In this document: in pieces, positions 36,355 through 45,186 of the stretch
Layout of the letters: the number at the start of each line of letters is the position of its first letter
How positions within the stretch are numbered: the stretch's first letter is position 1
Assembly: GCF_900199585.1 (NCBI RefSeq)
Contig: NZ_FZQY01000007.1
Span: 19,708-83,707, forward strand
DNA length: 64,000 nt
Reading direction: 5' to 3'
DNA from: Helicobacter sp. 'house sparrow 1'
GTDB lineage: Bacteria; Campylobacterota; Campylobacteria; Campylobacterales; Helicobacteraceae
Program-made: the position numbers and the translations under genes
The notes under the pieces: generated by a model
Told to the model about the DNA's origin: nothing
Databases searched by the model: none
The model's input: the letters and a program-made list of their open reading frames with translations, nothing else

Positions 36355-39300
36355 TTAGAAAATATATCTTACTCCCATATTTCCACTAATTCCAATATCC
36401 TTATAAAATATTCCCAGCTTAGATCCTAGACCAAAATTTATAAAAGTCCTATTATAAATTTCCATCTCTCCGCCTATGGTAAGAGAGAGATGTAAATTTT
36501 TTAGATTAGATTTTTGATAATTTAAGATGTTATTACCAACAAATCGAATCATATCATTGCCATCAGAATAAACAAGCAGATCTTGCGAAGTTGCAAATAA
36601 TACATACCAGTAAGAATTTTCATTGACATATTTTCTTGTCTCTAATCCAACATTTACCTTTAAAACATGTTTATTATCAGAGTTTGCTTTAGCAAGTAAA
36701 TCTTGGTAGTAAGATTGAATTGTTTGTCCATGGATATTGGAATTGGCAATATAAAAATAACTCAATCCAACCTGTGGCTTTATCACCAAACTTCTTTCTT
36801 GCAAGTAAAACAGATATCCATAATTGAAGTTTAAGTTTGTAATATAAGAGTTATAGTCATATCTTTGATTTAATTGTCTAGTAATAATTTCTTGAGAATT
36901 AATAAATTCTTGATTCCACCCTATAGTTTCACTCATCGTCAAATCAAATTCATGGTTGTCACCCAAAAATGCACGAGAGTAAAAGCCGATATTGAGATTA
37001 TTGGCATTATTTTGTATAAGATCTCCATAATAAGAGCTATAAGCATATGCCATATATCCGCCAATAATAACATTATCAATAAAACGATCATAACCAACAT
37101 TTATCCCATAAAGTGTTCCATTTCCACCTTGGATAAAATTTGCAGCACCTATAACTGTCCCCCAAACATTGTTTTTGTATTCTTCTCTTAAACCATGTTG
37201 GTAAATTGAAGCACTAAGTTCTTCCTCATTACTATCATCTTGAGCAAAATATTTACCCTGAAGTCTTTGAATCACTTTCACAAAAGTATTTTTATCCACT
37301 TTCTTTTTAGAACTAAGTTTTACAAGCCTACTATTTCTATTTACATCTGTTGCAAGCCTCACAGCATCAATAGTACTTGCCTTTCTATCTACTGAACTTA
37401 TTTGCCTAGTAGCACTTTGAATATTATTACCAACTTTCATAAAATATTCTAAATTTTGTGGAGTAATAACATCATTTGCCCAAACTGCATTATTTTTTTC
37501 GATCATCAACTCTTGAAATGCATCCATAATGCCCCTGCCAATGTTATTAATAGCATCAATCCATTCCTGACCACCTTTACGATAAAACCAATACTCTATC
37601 CGATTCTTATCAAAGGGGTTGAAATTATCTTGGGTGTCTATTTTAAAGCCAATAGAGGTGGCATCTATAATCTTTGTAAGAATAATTCCATTATAACTAA
37701 AGGTTGTATCATTATCTATTCTTAAGCCTCCTTGCGTTTCAAAAAATCCCAATCTATCAAGCATATTAGATTGATAACCAGAATCACTCCCACTTGAGGT
37801 AGTTCCTGACTGATTTGTATAATGATAAATAATTCCACCTTTTGAAGAAAGAAGAGTGTAACTAGTCCCTAGCTTCAAGCCTTTTAATCCAGATAAATTA
37901 TAAACATTAAAAACTGCTAAGGGGCGATGATTTTCATCTACTTTTCTTGCATCAAGATAGATACTTGTTTGTCCATTTACCTTAATAGGATTTAAGGTGG
38001 CACCATCTAGAAAAAAGTGAATGTTACCTTTTATCTCTAAATTACCATTAATTGTAATATTACTTTTACCGCTATAAGATAAATTACCTCCACTGGCAAG
38101 ACTTAAGTGATTAAAAGTTGCAGTGGCATTTGTAAAATTTAAATCAATAAAAGTTGCATTTCCTAAAACTTGTGTACTATCAAAAGTTTGAGAATTAATA
38201 ACAAAACTAGCCTTTGTAGCATCAAGACTCTCACCAGTCAAAGAGATGGAGCTATTTGGGGTTAATAGACCAGATAAAGATATATTATTATCCTTACTCA
38301 TATAACTTGCTGTGATTGTGTTATCATTCACACTCCAATCACTCCAATCTAAATTTAATGCATTGATACCAACAGTTTGAAATGCTGTTTGACTTGTATT
38401 GATATTGCCAATTTGAACAAAACCACTAGAATCACTCTTAAAAATTCCTCCTTGTGATCTAAAAGAAGAAATAACAATATTTGCATTTTTGCTCTCTGTA
38501 GAATCAAAAGTAGGATAGGCCGTATCAAGGCGACTATTCCAAGAAAGAGATAGACTATCAATTTTAATGTTTTTTACATTATTGAAAATAAGATTTCCAC
38601 CATATGCTCCCCAAGTAGATGCAGAGATATTCTCAATTTGTGCGTGGTTAAGATTCTTAAAGGTTATATTTTTAGTTCCCACATTAAAAGCCCCTGACTT
38701 AATACTATAAGTCCCTGTAATTTTAATATCCGCAAAACCATTTTCATCATCTTGGGATTGATAAAAAGAAGAATTTGGCGAAACATTTAATCCATAAGAT
38801 GAAAAATGAGAGGTTTCCAAAGTGGTATTTTCAAGAAGTAAGATTTTTTTAATATCTATCTCTTGAGATCTATCAGAAAAAGTGATGATAGAATTTTTTG
38901 CACTTAAAGAATCCAAAATTTCAAAAGAAGTAAGGGAACTTACATCTAATCTTCCATAATTATCAAATACTAAAGTTTTTACCTTGAGATTTCCATTTCC
39001 TCGAAACTTTAAGGTAGCAGCATCAACACTGCTACTGCCACTTAAAAAACGCAGAGTATTAATTCTAGAATCCCCAATATCAGTAAGAAACTCATTATAT
39101 GAATTATTGCTTGATTGTATTTCCATTGTATCAATCAAAAAATCTTTGGCACTAATTCCACCACCAAGGCTATTTTGTCTTGCATCTCTTGCAACAAGCT
39201 TATGAATATAGATTCCATATTGTTCTTCTGCATCCCCGTTATTTATCCCCTCAAAACTTATCTTTTGTCGTCCTGTAATTTGACTTAAATCAAGAGTTAC

Positions 39301-42030
39301 TTCATCACTCACTGTTCCATTTCCAACAAGCAAGATAGTACCCTGATAATTAAAACTATCCCCAATTGCTCTCAAACTTGAATGATTTCTAATATTAATG
39401 ACGCTTGTATGATCATTATCATTTGATCCAATAAAACTATAATCATTTGTTTTTGTTGTTTCTAATATTAGATGCCCACTGATTAAAGCACCATCACCAA
39501 GAATAATATTTCCTCCCAAATAAATATCATCAGCCTTAACATGCATATTAGACTTTGAAAGACTATCTCCTATTCTTATAACACCTGTCTCTCCAGCATT
39601 TTCCCTATTTTTTCCCAAAACAAACTTTGACCCTGTTGCATCAATTGTAAAAACTGCTTGAGGACTTGCACTATTGTGATAAGTATAGTCTTTAAGGTAG
39701 TAAATAATAGGTTGTCCTCTTGTATCTTCCTCATCTGATATTTTTGGTTCAAGTCTAAGGGTATAGCTATTCTTTAACCCTCCTGCTCCATTCATAATCC
39801 CAAAAACTGCATCCCCACCAAATCCCCATACGCCTGGCTTAATGTGAGGGGTTATATCCACATATACTCCTGTGGCTTTTATAATAAAGCTTAAAGTATT
39901 ACTAGAAATACTAGATGAGAAATCAATCTGCAAAGGATTGTTATTATTTTGATTATCAAAAAAATAAATATTGCGAGTAAGAATTTGCTGAATAGTGCCA
40001 TATCCTGTATCAGAATCTAAGCTTGTGTAAATTTTTCCGTTTTGTAGAAATTGGATACCACCACCTGCATTAATTAGAGTGTAGCTTTTTCCAGTGATTA
40101 AATCCTTAGTGCTTGCATAAATATTAATCCTTGAATTTGGAACCACCGTATCATCTTTAGAAGCTTCTTCTAAAGGATTCATATTAAACTGAAAATAGCC
40201 ATCTTTAACATCAATTAAGGTCGTATTGCTTGGTTTAAGTGAGAAATTTAAAGCACCATTATTAATCATATTACCACCATAAACCTCTAATTTTGAACCA
40301 TCAGATATATTTAAGTCACCATTATTAGTATAGGTGTGATTAGTATCCTTAAGATATACTCCCGCATTATTTACAATGCTTATATTTTTTGTAAAAAGAT
40401 TATTAGCCTTGATGGTTGAATTATTAAAGGTAATTTTTTCAATACTAATATCACCAGTCATTGCAGAACTTTGAGAATCTCTTTGTGCATCCAACAAAGA
40501 TTGACTATTCATAACCAAATTTTTTGCCCTTAGAGTTTCTCCTGATTTGATATAAAGCTTTGCTCCATTTTCTAATGTAACATCATCAATATTTGTATTT
40601 CTAGCATATAAAAAGATTTCATTATTACTAAAACTGGCAGTTTTAATAGTAAGACTTTCTCCTGCTTTAATAGTTGCATAGGAAGCCTCCAGTGTATCAA
40701 TTACTACATTATTAACTTCAAAAGCATCCAAAGTACTCCAATTAGAAATTTTTGCATTTGTAATTTCAAGACCTTGAGCGGATGTAAATTTTGCAGTTGC
40801 CTTAGTGGTGGCACCCCATCCTCCAAAGATTTCTAAGTTTCCAATTTTGAAATTTGTATTTTGATTCCCTATCAAATTTGTTGTTGGATTAAAATCAGCT
40901 GTTTGTACATTAAGATTCCCGATATTAAAATCAGTATTTGCATAAATATTTCCACGAGTTGCAGTGAGTGTATTAATTACAGTCTTATTAGAAACATTAC
41001 TTACATTAAAGGTATTAGCCCCTGTATCCACAGTGGAATTCAACATAAGCACTATAGAATCTAGATTAAGATTCTCCACCCCCTCTTTTACAAAAAAGCT
41101 ACTCCCTGTTACCCCAAAGGTTTTTAAAGTAATAGAGCCTGAAGAAGTAAAGGAAGGGGTATTGCTGATGGTGATAAAATTATTCTTCAACCCCGTTGCA
41201 AAAAGGTTCCAATCACCTGTAATAGAGACACCATCACCCTGATTATTATAGGTTGCATTTTGGGCATCTAGAGTATAGGTTTCTACATCCTTTGTAAAAA
41301 AAGTAGTATTTGAAAGGCTAAGAGATTTAATATTTATAGATGCACTAGACTCATTAGAGTCAAAACGCCCCCCTGAAATACTAAGAGAATCGATAGTGAT
41401 AGAATTCTTACTTTCACTAGAAACCTCATTGTTTTTGAATTGCAAAGTTCCGCTACCTTGTATTTGCCGTGCATAAAAATCAAAATTATTTGCAGAAAAA
41501 ATAACACTACCTCCTGTAGCATTATTCACTGTGATATTTTTTGCAATGAGATTACCTTTTGCATCAAAAGTTGCACTAGAATTTTGGAGCCCCGCCTTGG
41601 TTAAATTTAAATTAAAATCTTGTAAAGTGATGTTGCTTGATGATTGAAAAGTGATACCAAGACCACCGCCTGTGTTAATACCATTGCCAGCCCCCAATGT
41701 TCCTGTCAGAAAAACTTCTCTTGCCTGAAATTTTGCTGTAACATAGCCTATCCACCATCCACTTCCAAACCATACGCTCCCTGTGCCTGAGGCTTTAGTA
41801 TTATTTCCAAAAATTAATGTTCCATTGGCATATGTTTGTGAAAATGCTTTGTCACTTGAATAATAGGTTTTAGTTTCGCGGACATAAAACTCATCGGTTT
41901 GATTTTTTGTTACACTTCTTAGATAATAAACATCATTCTGGATGTTAGTACTTGCAACTAAAGTATCAGGAATCCCAAGTATAGAGGATAAAACAATACT
42001 TCCAAATAATCTTTTACTCGCAGTATCCAA
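36355..42030 (-). CDS. VacA-family autotransporter with duplicated passenger module
   Basis: This is a 1891-residue secreted or surface protein. The start is TTG, five bases after GAGG, with a weak leader (RLFGSIVLSSILGI...). The passenger is Asn/Ser/Thr-rich beta-helix. The last 275 residues are a VacA-type autotransporter barrel: NNVWGTVIGAANFIQGG, NGTLYGINVGYD and GDNHEFDLTMSETIG align by eye with the H. pylori VacA barrel, and it ends GNMGVRYIF. The segment before it (NRNSRLVKLSSKKKVD) matches the VacA linker NSRLVNLSRRH. A module with DLITGKSYTLINAGGGI near residue 645 recurs as GLKLGTSYTLLSSKGGI near 1388; each resembles the end of VacA p55. No obvious VacA p33 pore-forming hydrophobic start is seen, so it is more like the VacA-like proteins ImaA/FaaA/VlpC, which aid colonisation. 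Its own TATAAT overlaps the rsmH stop. Confidence 0.85.
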   Translation of the reverse strand: MDTASKRLFGSIVLSSILGIPDTLVASTNIQNDVYYLRSVTKNQTDEFYVRETKTYYSSDKAFSQTYANGTLIFGNNTKASGTGSVWFGSGWWIGYVTAKFQAREVFLTGTLGAGNGINTGGGLGITFQSSSNITLQDFNLNLTKAGLQNSSATFDAKGNLIAKNITVNNATGGSVIFSANNFDFYARQIQGSGTLQFKNNEVSSESKNSITIDSLSISGGRFDSNESSASINIKSLSLSNTTFFTKDVETYTLDAQNATYNNQGDGVSITGDWNLFATGLKNNFITISNTPSFTSSGSITLKTFGVTGSSFFVKEGVENLNLDSIVLMLNSTVDTGANTFNVSNVSNKTVINTLTATRGNIYANTDFNIGNLNVQTADFNPTTNLIGNQNTNFKIGNLEIFGGWGATTKATAKFTSAQGLEITNAKISNWSTLDAFEVNNVVIDTLEASYATIKAGESLTIKTASFSNNEIFLYARNTNIDDVTLENGAKLYIKSGETLRAKNLVMNSQSLLDAQRDSQSSAMTGDISIEKITFNNSTIKANNLFTKNISIVNNAGVYLKDTNHTYTNNGDLNISDGSKLEVYGGNMINNGALNFSLKPSNTTLIDVKDGYFQFNMNPLEEASKDDTVVPNSRINIYASTKDLITGKSYTLINAGGGIQFLQNGKIYTSLDSDTGYGTIQQILTRNIYFFDNQNNNNPLQIDFSSSISSNTLSFIIKATGVYVDITPHIKPGVWGFGGDAVFGIMNGAGGLKNSYTLRLEPKISDEEDTRGQPIIYYLKDYTYHNSASPQAVFTIDATGSKFVLGKNRENAGETGVIRIGDSLSKSNMHVKADDIYLGGNIILGDGALISGHLILETTKTNDYSFIGSNDNDHTSVINIRNHSSLRAIGDSFNYQGTILLVGNGTVSDEVTLDLSQITGRQKISFEGINNGDAEEQYGIYIHKLVARDARQNSLGGGISAKDFLIDTMEIQSSNNSYNEFLTDIGDSRINTLRFLSGSSSVDAATLKFRGNGNLKVKTLVFDNYGRLDVSSLTSFEILDSLSAKNSIITFSDRSQEIDIKKILLLENTTLETSHFSSYGLNVSPNSSFYQSQDDENGFADIKITGTYSIKSGAFNVGTKNITFKNLNHAQIENISASTWGAYGGNLIFNNVKNIKIDSLSLSWNSRLDTAYPTFDSTESKNANIVISSFRSQGGIFKSDSSGFVQIGNINTSQTAFQTVGINALNLDWSDWSVNDNTITASYMSKDNNISLSGLLTPNSSISLTGESLDATKASFVINSQTFDSTQVLGNATFIDLNFTNATATFNHLSLASGGNLSYSGKSNITINGNLEIKGNIHFFLDGATLNPIKVNGQTSIYLDARKVDENHRPLAVFNVYNLSGLKGLKLGTSYTLLSSKGGIIYHYTNQSGTTSSGSDSGYQSNMLDRLGFFETQGGLRIDNDTTFSYNGIILTKIIDATSIGFKIDTQDNFNPFDKNRIEYWFYRKGGQEWIDAINNIGRGIMDAFQELMIEKNNAVWANDVITPQNLEYFMKVGNNIQSATRQISSVDRKASTIDAVRLATDVNRNSRLVKLSSKKKVDKNTFVKVIQRLQGKYFAQDDSNEEELSASIYQHGLREEYKNNVWGTVIGAANFIQGGNGTLYGINVGYDRFIDNVIIGGYMAYAYSSYYGDLIQNNANNLNIGFYSRAFLGDNHEFDLTMSETIGWNQEFINSQEIITRQLNQRYDYNSYITNLNFNYGYLFYLQERSLVIKPQVGLSYFYIANSNIHGQTIQSYYQDLLAKANSDNKHVLKVNVGLETRKYVNENSYWYVLFATSQDLLVYSDGNDMIRFVGNNILNYQKSNLKNLHLSLTIGGEMEIYNRTFINFGLGSKLGIFYKDIGISGNMGVRYIF

Positions 42031-42067
42031 ATCTACCTCGGTGTGTATAAAATCTAAAACACCTAGG

Positions 42068-42073
42068 ATTATA
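42068..42073 (-). promoter_or_regulatory. -10 element of the VacA-like gene, overlapping the rsmH stop
   Basis: TATAAT on the minus strand (context ACGATATAATCC) shares bases with the TAA of rsmH. It predicts a leader of about 30 bases before the TTG start at 42030. Confidence 0.6.
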
Positions 42074-42992
42074 TCGTATTATCATTAAATAAAAAAGCTC
42101 TGAGTTTTGCGCTTTTAGATCGTGAATTATGCTTAATTTCCTCTTTACTTGCAACCTTGGGTTTTTTAGTCAAAAGCACCCCTTGCTGATGATTATTTCC
42201 ACAGGTGCATTTTAGATTATCTTTGGGACAAATACAAGATTTTGAAAAATGATTGAAAGCTTGCTTTACAATACGGTCTTCTAGAGAATGAAATGTAATA
42301 ATACACAAAACCACATTAGAAAGAAAACTTGAATGATGTAATAATTTTTGCAGTTCTTCTAATTCCTTATTTACTTCAATTCTTAATGCTTGATAAACTA
42401 ATGGCAGAATTTTAGGATTCCTAAAATGTCTTTGCAAGAAAATACTAAAATCTCTTGCACTTTCAAAATCTTGTTTTTTTCTCTCTTGTACAATAAGTGA
42501 AGCAAGTTTCTTGCTTTCTCTCAATTCCCCATAATCTCTGAAAATTTTTTCAAGGCTATTTGCGCTATAGTTCTTTAAAATACTCCTAGCATCTAAATCA
42601 TTATGACAATCCATACGCATATCTAACACCTCACTATTAAAACCAAAACCCCTATGAGATGTATCAAGTTGGAATGAGCTTACGCCTATATCTGCTAAGA
42701 TTCCTTTTATCTGTGTACCATATTTTTGGATTAAATCCTTAATGCCATCACCAAAACTTCCTTCAAAACACTCAAACCTATCTTTAAAATCCTTGAGAAA
42801 GTTTTTACTAAAAGTTCTTGCATCCTTATCCCGATCAATTCCAATAATCTTAATATTTGGGTTTTGTTGAAGTAGAGCTCTTGTATGTCCACCAAAACCA
42901 AGTGTGCAATCTATGATAATTCCTTCTTTAATAGGACTAAAGACCTCTAAAACTTCATTCAATAAAACGGGTATATGTGGTATTTTTTGCAT
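42069..42992 (-). CDS. rsmH: 16S rRNA m4C1402 methyltransferase
   Basis: The 307-residue SAM-dependent methyltransferase (MraW) has the opening HIPVLLNEVLEVF and SAM motif DCTLGFGGHTRALL. ADIGVSSFQLD and the basic HNSRSKSAKLRAF end are standard family marks. It methylates N4 of C1402 in the ribosomal P site. The usual mra cluster partners (mraZ, ftsL, ftsI) are not adjacent here. It lies downstream of rnpB on the same strand and upstream of the VacA-like gene. Confidence 0.95.
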   Translation of the reverse strand: MQKIPHIPVLLNEVLEVFSPIKEGIIIDCTLGFGGHTRALLQQNPNIKIIGIDRDKDARTFSKNFLKDFKDRFECFEGSFGDGIKDLIQKYGTQIKGILADIGVSSFQLDTSHRGFGFNSEVLDMRMDCHNDLDARSILKNYSANSLEKIFRDYGELRESKKLASLIVQERKKQDFESARDFSIFLQRHFRNPKILPLVYQALRIEVNKELEELQKLLHHSSFLSNVVLCIITFHSLEDRIVKQAFNHFSKSCICPKDNLKCTCGNNHQQGVLLTKKPKVASKEEIKHNSRSKSAKLRAFLFNDNTI

Positions 42993-43016
42993 AAAAACTC
43001 TGTAAGTTGAAAATCA

Positions 43017-43337
43017 TTTGGTATAGCGATAAGCCGAGTTCTGTCATTGAGCGATTATTTATCTAAGGCTTTATTTCACAATAAAGCTCAAGCAAAGAGT
43101 TAAAATTTGAGACCTAACCATACTCTTCTTGCTACGGATTGGGTTTACACGGACAGATTTAATTACTTAAATCTCGGTAGGCTCTTACCCCACCTTTTCA
43201 CCCTTACCAAAAAATGGCGGTTATTTTCTGTTGCACTATCCCTTAGCTTACGCTAGCCATTTGTTAAATGGAATCCTGTCTCTGTAGCTCGGACTTTCCT
43301 CTCAGGATAACCTGAGCAATCGCCTGCTATACCAAAG
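43017..43337 (-). ncRNA. rnpB: RNase P RNA (bacterial class A)
   Basis: On the minus strand the P4/J3-4 core GAGGAAAGTCCGAGC (43287-43303 on plus) is unmistakable. The 3' part carries GACAGAACTCGGCTTATC, the conserved P4-partner and 3' region. The 5' CTTTGGTATAGC pairs with the 3' GCTATACCAAA to close helix P1, fixing the ends. It is the catalytic subunit that removes tRNA 5' leaders. Confidence 0.96.
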
Positions 43338-43343
43338 TTTCGT

Positions 43344-43349
43344 ATTATA
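43344..43349 (-). promoter_or_regulatory. -10 element of rnpB
   Basis: TATAAT on the minus strand (context GTTATAATACG), seven bases before the predicted 5' end of RNase P RNA at 43337. Confidence 0.75.
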
Positions 43350-43377
43350 ACAAAAAAAGTAATCTTAGAACATTTTG

Positions 43378-43383
43378 GTATAA
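43378..43383 (+). promoter_or_regulatory. Candidate -10 element for the folded-leader gene
   Basis: TATAAT-type hexamer in context TTTTGGTATAATGAAC, about 145 bases before the ATG at 43525 and divergent from the rnpB promoter, 30 bases away. The long distance implies a leader of about 135 bases. Confidence 0.6.
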
Positions 43384-43385
43384 TG

Positions 43386-43476
43386 AACTCAAAGATGAAA
43401 TATCCTAAAAACTTTAGGGTTTGTCACTTTTAAAGATTTAAGTCGGATTTGAGTTTTTACTATGATACCTCGTAGT
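43386..43476 (+). promoter_or_regulatory. Folded 5' leader upstream of the unknown 372-residue protein
   Basis: Three helices can be drawn in the leader RNA. An 8-bp closing stem is AACTCAAA (43386-43393) with TTTGAGTT (43448-43455). Inside it is a hairpin CCTAAA-AAC-TTTAGG (43404-43418). After it comes ACTATGA-TACC-TCGTAGT (43459-43476, one G-T pair). The closing stem is followed by TTT and could act as a weak terminator. The layout is like that of a riboswitch or other cis-regulator, but I recognise no known class. Confidence 0.4.
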
Positions 43477-43524
43477 GATTTGGTTTTATTGAGTTAGCTT
43501 ATGCATCTCAAAAAGGAGACAATA

Positions 43525-44643
43525 ATGCAAAACGATATTTTTAGTGGTTGGAAAATGTACAAAAACAACGAGATTCAATTTAGCGCTTTACACAATTCCA
43601 TAACTTTATTAGCCCAAAATTATGACAATAGAAATGGTGAGAATATCTATACAATCGTTCCTGCTGTTGTAGAAAATGTTTATAGAGTTTTAGATGAAAT
43701 GCTAGATTTTGGTGTTAATAATATCGAATTTACCCCATCATGCGATTCTTCAGATGGCTCTCATATCTTTAAATTTTTAAATCAAGGGGAAATTTTTAGG
43801 ATAGTTATTACTTTTGATTATGGCAACAAACGTGATCACTCTATTAAAATTTTATTAGGAAATGGGAATTTAGAATTGATACAAAAATTAACTTGTGATA
43901 GAAATCATCTTGTCATACAAATGAATTTATGCATCAATTATATCTTAAGGGAGTATAAAGGCTGGAAAGATAGTATCAACAACACCTTTAGCCCAAGAGA
44001 ATTATATTACAAAGATCAAGCCATTACAGGGCAAATTTCCAAGATCTGGTTAGATAGTATTTATGAAAAATTTGTAAAGAATATAAACAAATATGGATTA
44101 GTGGCAAATCTCAGTGAAACATATTATGATGAAATAGGTATTTATGATTTATTTTCTTTTTATGTTAAAAATAGGCAGGATAAAAAGGTTTTTGAGCTTA
44201 AAATTATTCGCCACTATCCTAATTACTCAACAAAAGATTGCACACTTATCATATTAACTCCTTATGGATGCACCTATGAGTTTGATATCCATAAAAATGG
44301 AATCGAAAAAATTTTAGATACCATAGACAACTTTTTCAAAGGATACTATTATAGAAAATCTCTTAAAGAGATTGATTTGCTTAAAAGTCTTATAGATTGT
44401 GAGATAGAGGATAATGAAATTTTTAAAAAATATTTATCAACTCAAGAAAATCTACCAACAATTGACATAAAACCTCTAAAATCCTTTGAGGATACTATTG
44501 ATGGAAAACTTGATATATCTATCAAGCTTAATAATAATGAAATTAATAATACCAAGGACTTGGAATCTATCAAAGATAGAATTCTTGATATGATTAGTGC
44601 GCAAAAATTTGTGACTATGGTCGGGGTGCAAATTGAGATCTAA
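43525..44643 (+). CDS. Unrecognised protein with possible internal duplication
   Basis: The protein has 372 residues from ATG 43525, which has AAGGAGA seven bases ahead; an ATG at 43501 has no ribosome-binding site. I do not recognise a family. It is hydrophilic, without signal peptide or membrane helix, so probably cytosolic. Two stretches show the same pattern of strands, a Gly turn and a final helix: IFRIVITFDYG...IKILLGNG...INYILREYKGWKDS (about 90-155) and VFELKIIRHYP...LIILTPYG...IDNFFKGYYYRKS (about 220-285), suggesting duplication. It stands alone between rnpB and the efflux operon behind a structured leader. An inverted repeat AGCCCTAT/ATAGGCT follows its stop and may end the transcript. 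Confidence 0.7.
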   Translation: MQNDIFSGWKMYKNNEIQFSALHNSITLLAQNYDNRNGENIYTIVPAVVENVYRVLDEMLDFGVNNIEFTPSCDSSDGSHIFKFLNQGEIFRIVITFDYGNKRDHSIKILLGNGNLELIQKLTCDRNHLVIQMNLCINYILREYKGWKDSINNTFSPRELYYKDQAITGQISKIWLDSIYEKFVKNINKYGLVANLSETYYDEIGIYDLFSFYVKNRQDKKVFELKIIRHYPNYSTKDCTLIILTPYGCTYEFDIHKNGIEKILDTIDNFFKGYYYRKSLKEIDLLKSLIDCEIEDNEIFKKYLSTQENLPTIDIKPLKSFEDTIDGKLDISIKLNNNEINNTKDLESIKDRILDMISAQKFVTMVGVQIEI

Positions 44644-44688
44644 GAGAGCCCTATAACTTGGTAGGTTTTAAATACATAGGCTTTATTG

Positions 44689-44719
44689 TTGATAGTCCTA
44701 AATCATTCAAGGCTATCAA
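44689..44719 (+). repeat. Inverted repeat upstream of marR-type regulator
   Basis: TTGATAG and CTATCAA are perfect complements enclosing CCT/AGG with a one-base bulge; the total span is 31 bases, ending 32 bases before the regulator start. It could be an operator for the MarR-family protein or an RNA hairpin ending upstream transcription. No T run follows, which favours an operator. Confidence 0.45.
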
Positions 44720-44751
44720 TTCAAAACAAAATATTAGGAGTAGAAATATAA

Positions 44752-45186
44752 GTGAAGTTAATGAGCAAGCATGAAGAGGGTGATTTAATCAAGGAACTTT
44801 TTTTTACCACAAAACAGTTGAGAGCTTTTATCGCAAAAGATCTTAGAAAACTTGATATAGGATTTGAACAAGCTGGTATATTGTTTTTACTGGGATCTAG
44901 GGGGGCTTTGAGTATTAGTGAAATTGCACAATTCTTCGAAAAGGATAAAGCGACAATTTCTAGAACAATCAAGGCATTGGAACATAAAATGTTTGTCAAA
45001 AAGCAACAAGTGCCTGAAGACAAAAGAAGTAATCATATCAAACTCACCCAACTTGGCTTAGCCAAAATCGGGCAATTAGAAGGACAAAAAGAATTCTTGC
45101 TCAAAAAAATAAAAAGTGCAATCACAGCTCAAGAAAAGCAAATCTTTGTCTCTACTTTACGTAAAATTTTGGAAGTTATTAAATGA
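44752..45186 (+). CDS. MarR-family transcriptional regulator of the efflux operon
   Basis: The 144-residue winged-helix dimer has recognition region ISEIAQFFEKDKATISRTIKALE and the DKRSNHIKLTQLG wing, both typical of MarR. The likely start is GTG, 11 bases after AGGAG; an ATG three codons later is possible. It overlaps the membrane-fusion gene by four bases, so it is first in the efflux operon and probably its local repressor, relieved by a small ligand. The inverted repeat at 44689-44719 is a candidate operator. Ligand unknown. Confidence 0.85.
   Translation: MKLMSKHEEGDLIKELFFTTKQLRAFIAKDLRKLDIGFEQAGILFLLGSRGALSISEIAQFFEKDKATISRTIKALEHKMFVKKQQVPEDKRSNHIKLTQLGLAKIGQLEGQKEFLLKKIKSAITAQEKQIFVSTLRKILEVIK

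Noticed and set aside
43501..43524. Earlier ATG of the unrecognised 372-residue protein
   Set aside because: AAGGAGA lies seven bases before the ATG at 43525, and the first ATG has no ribosome-binding site.
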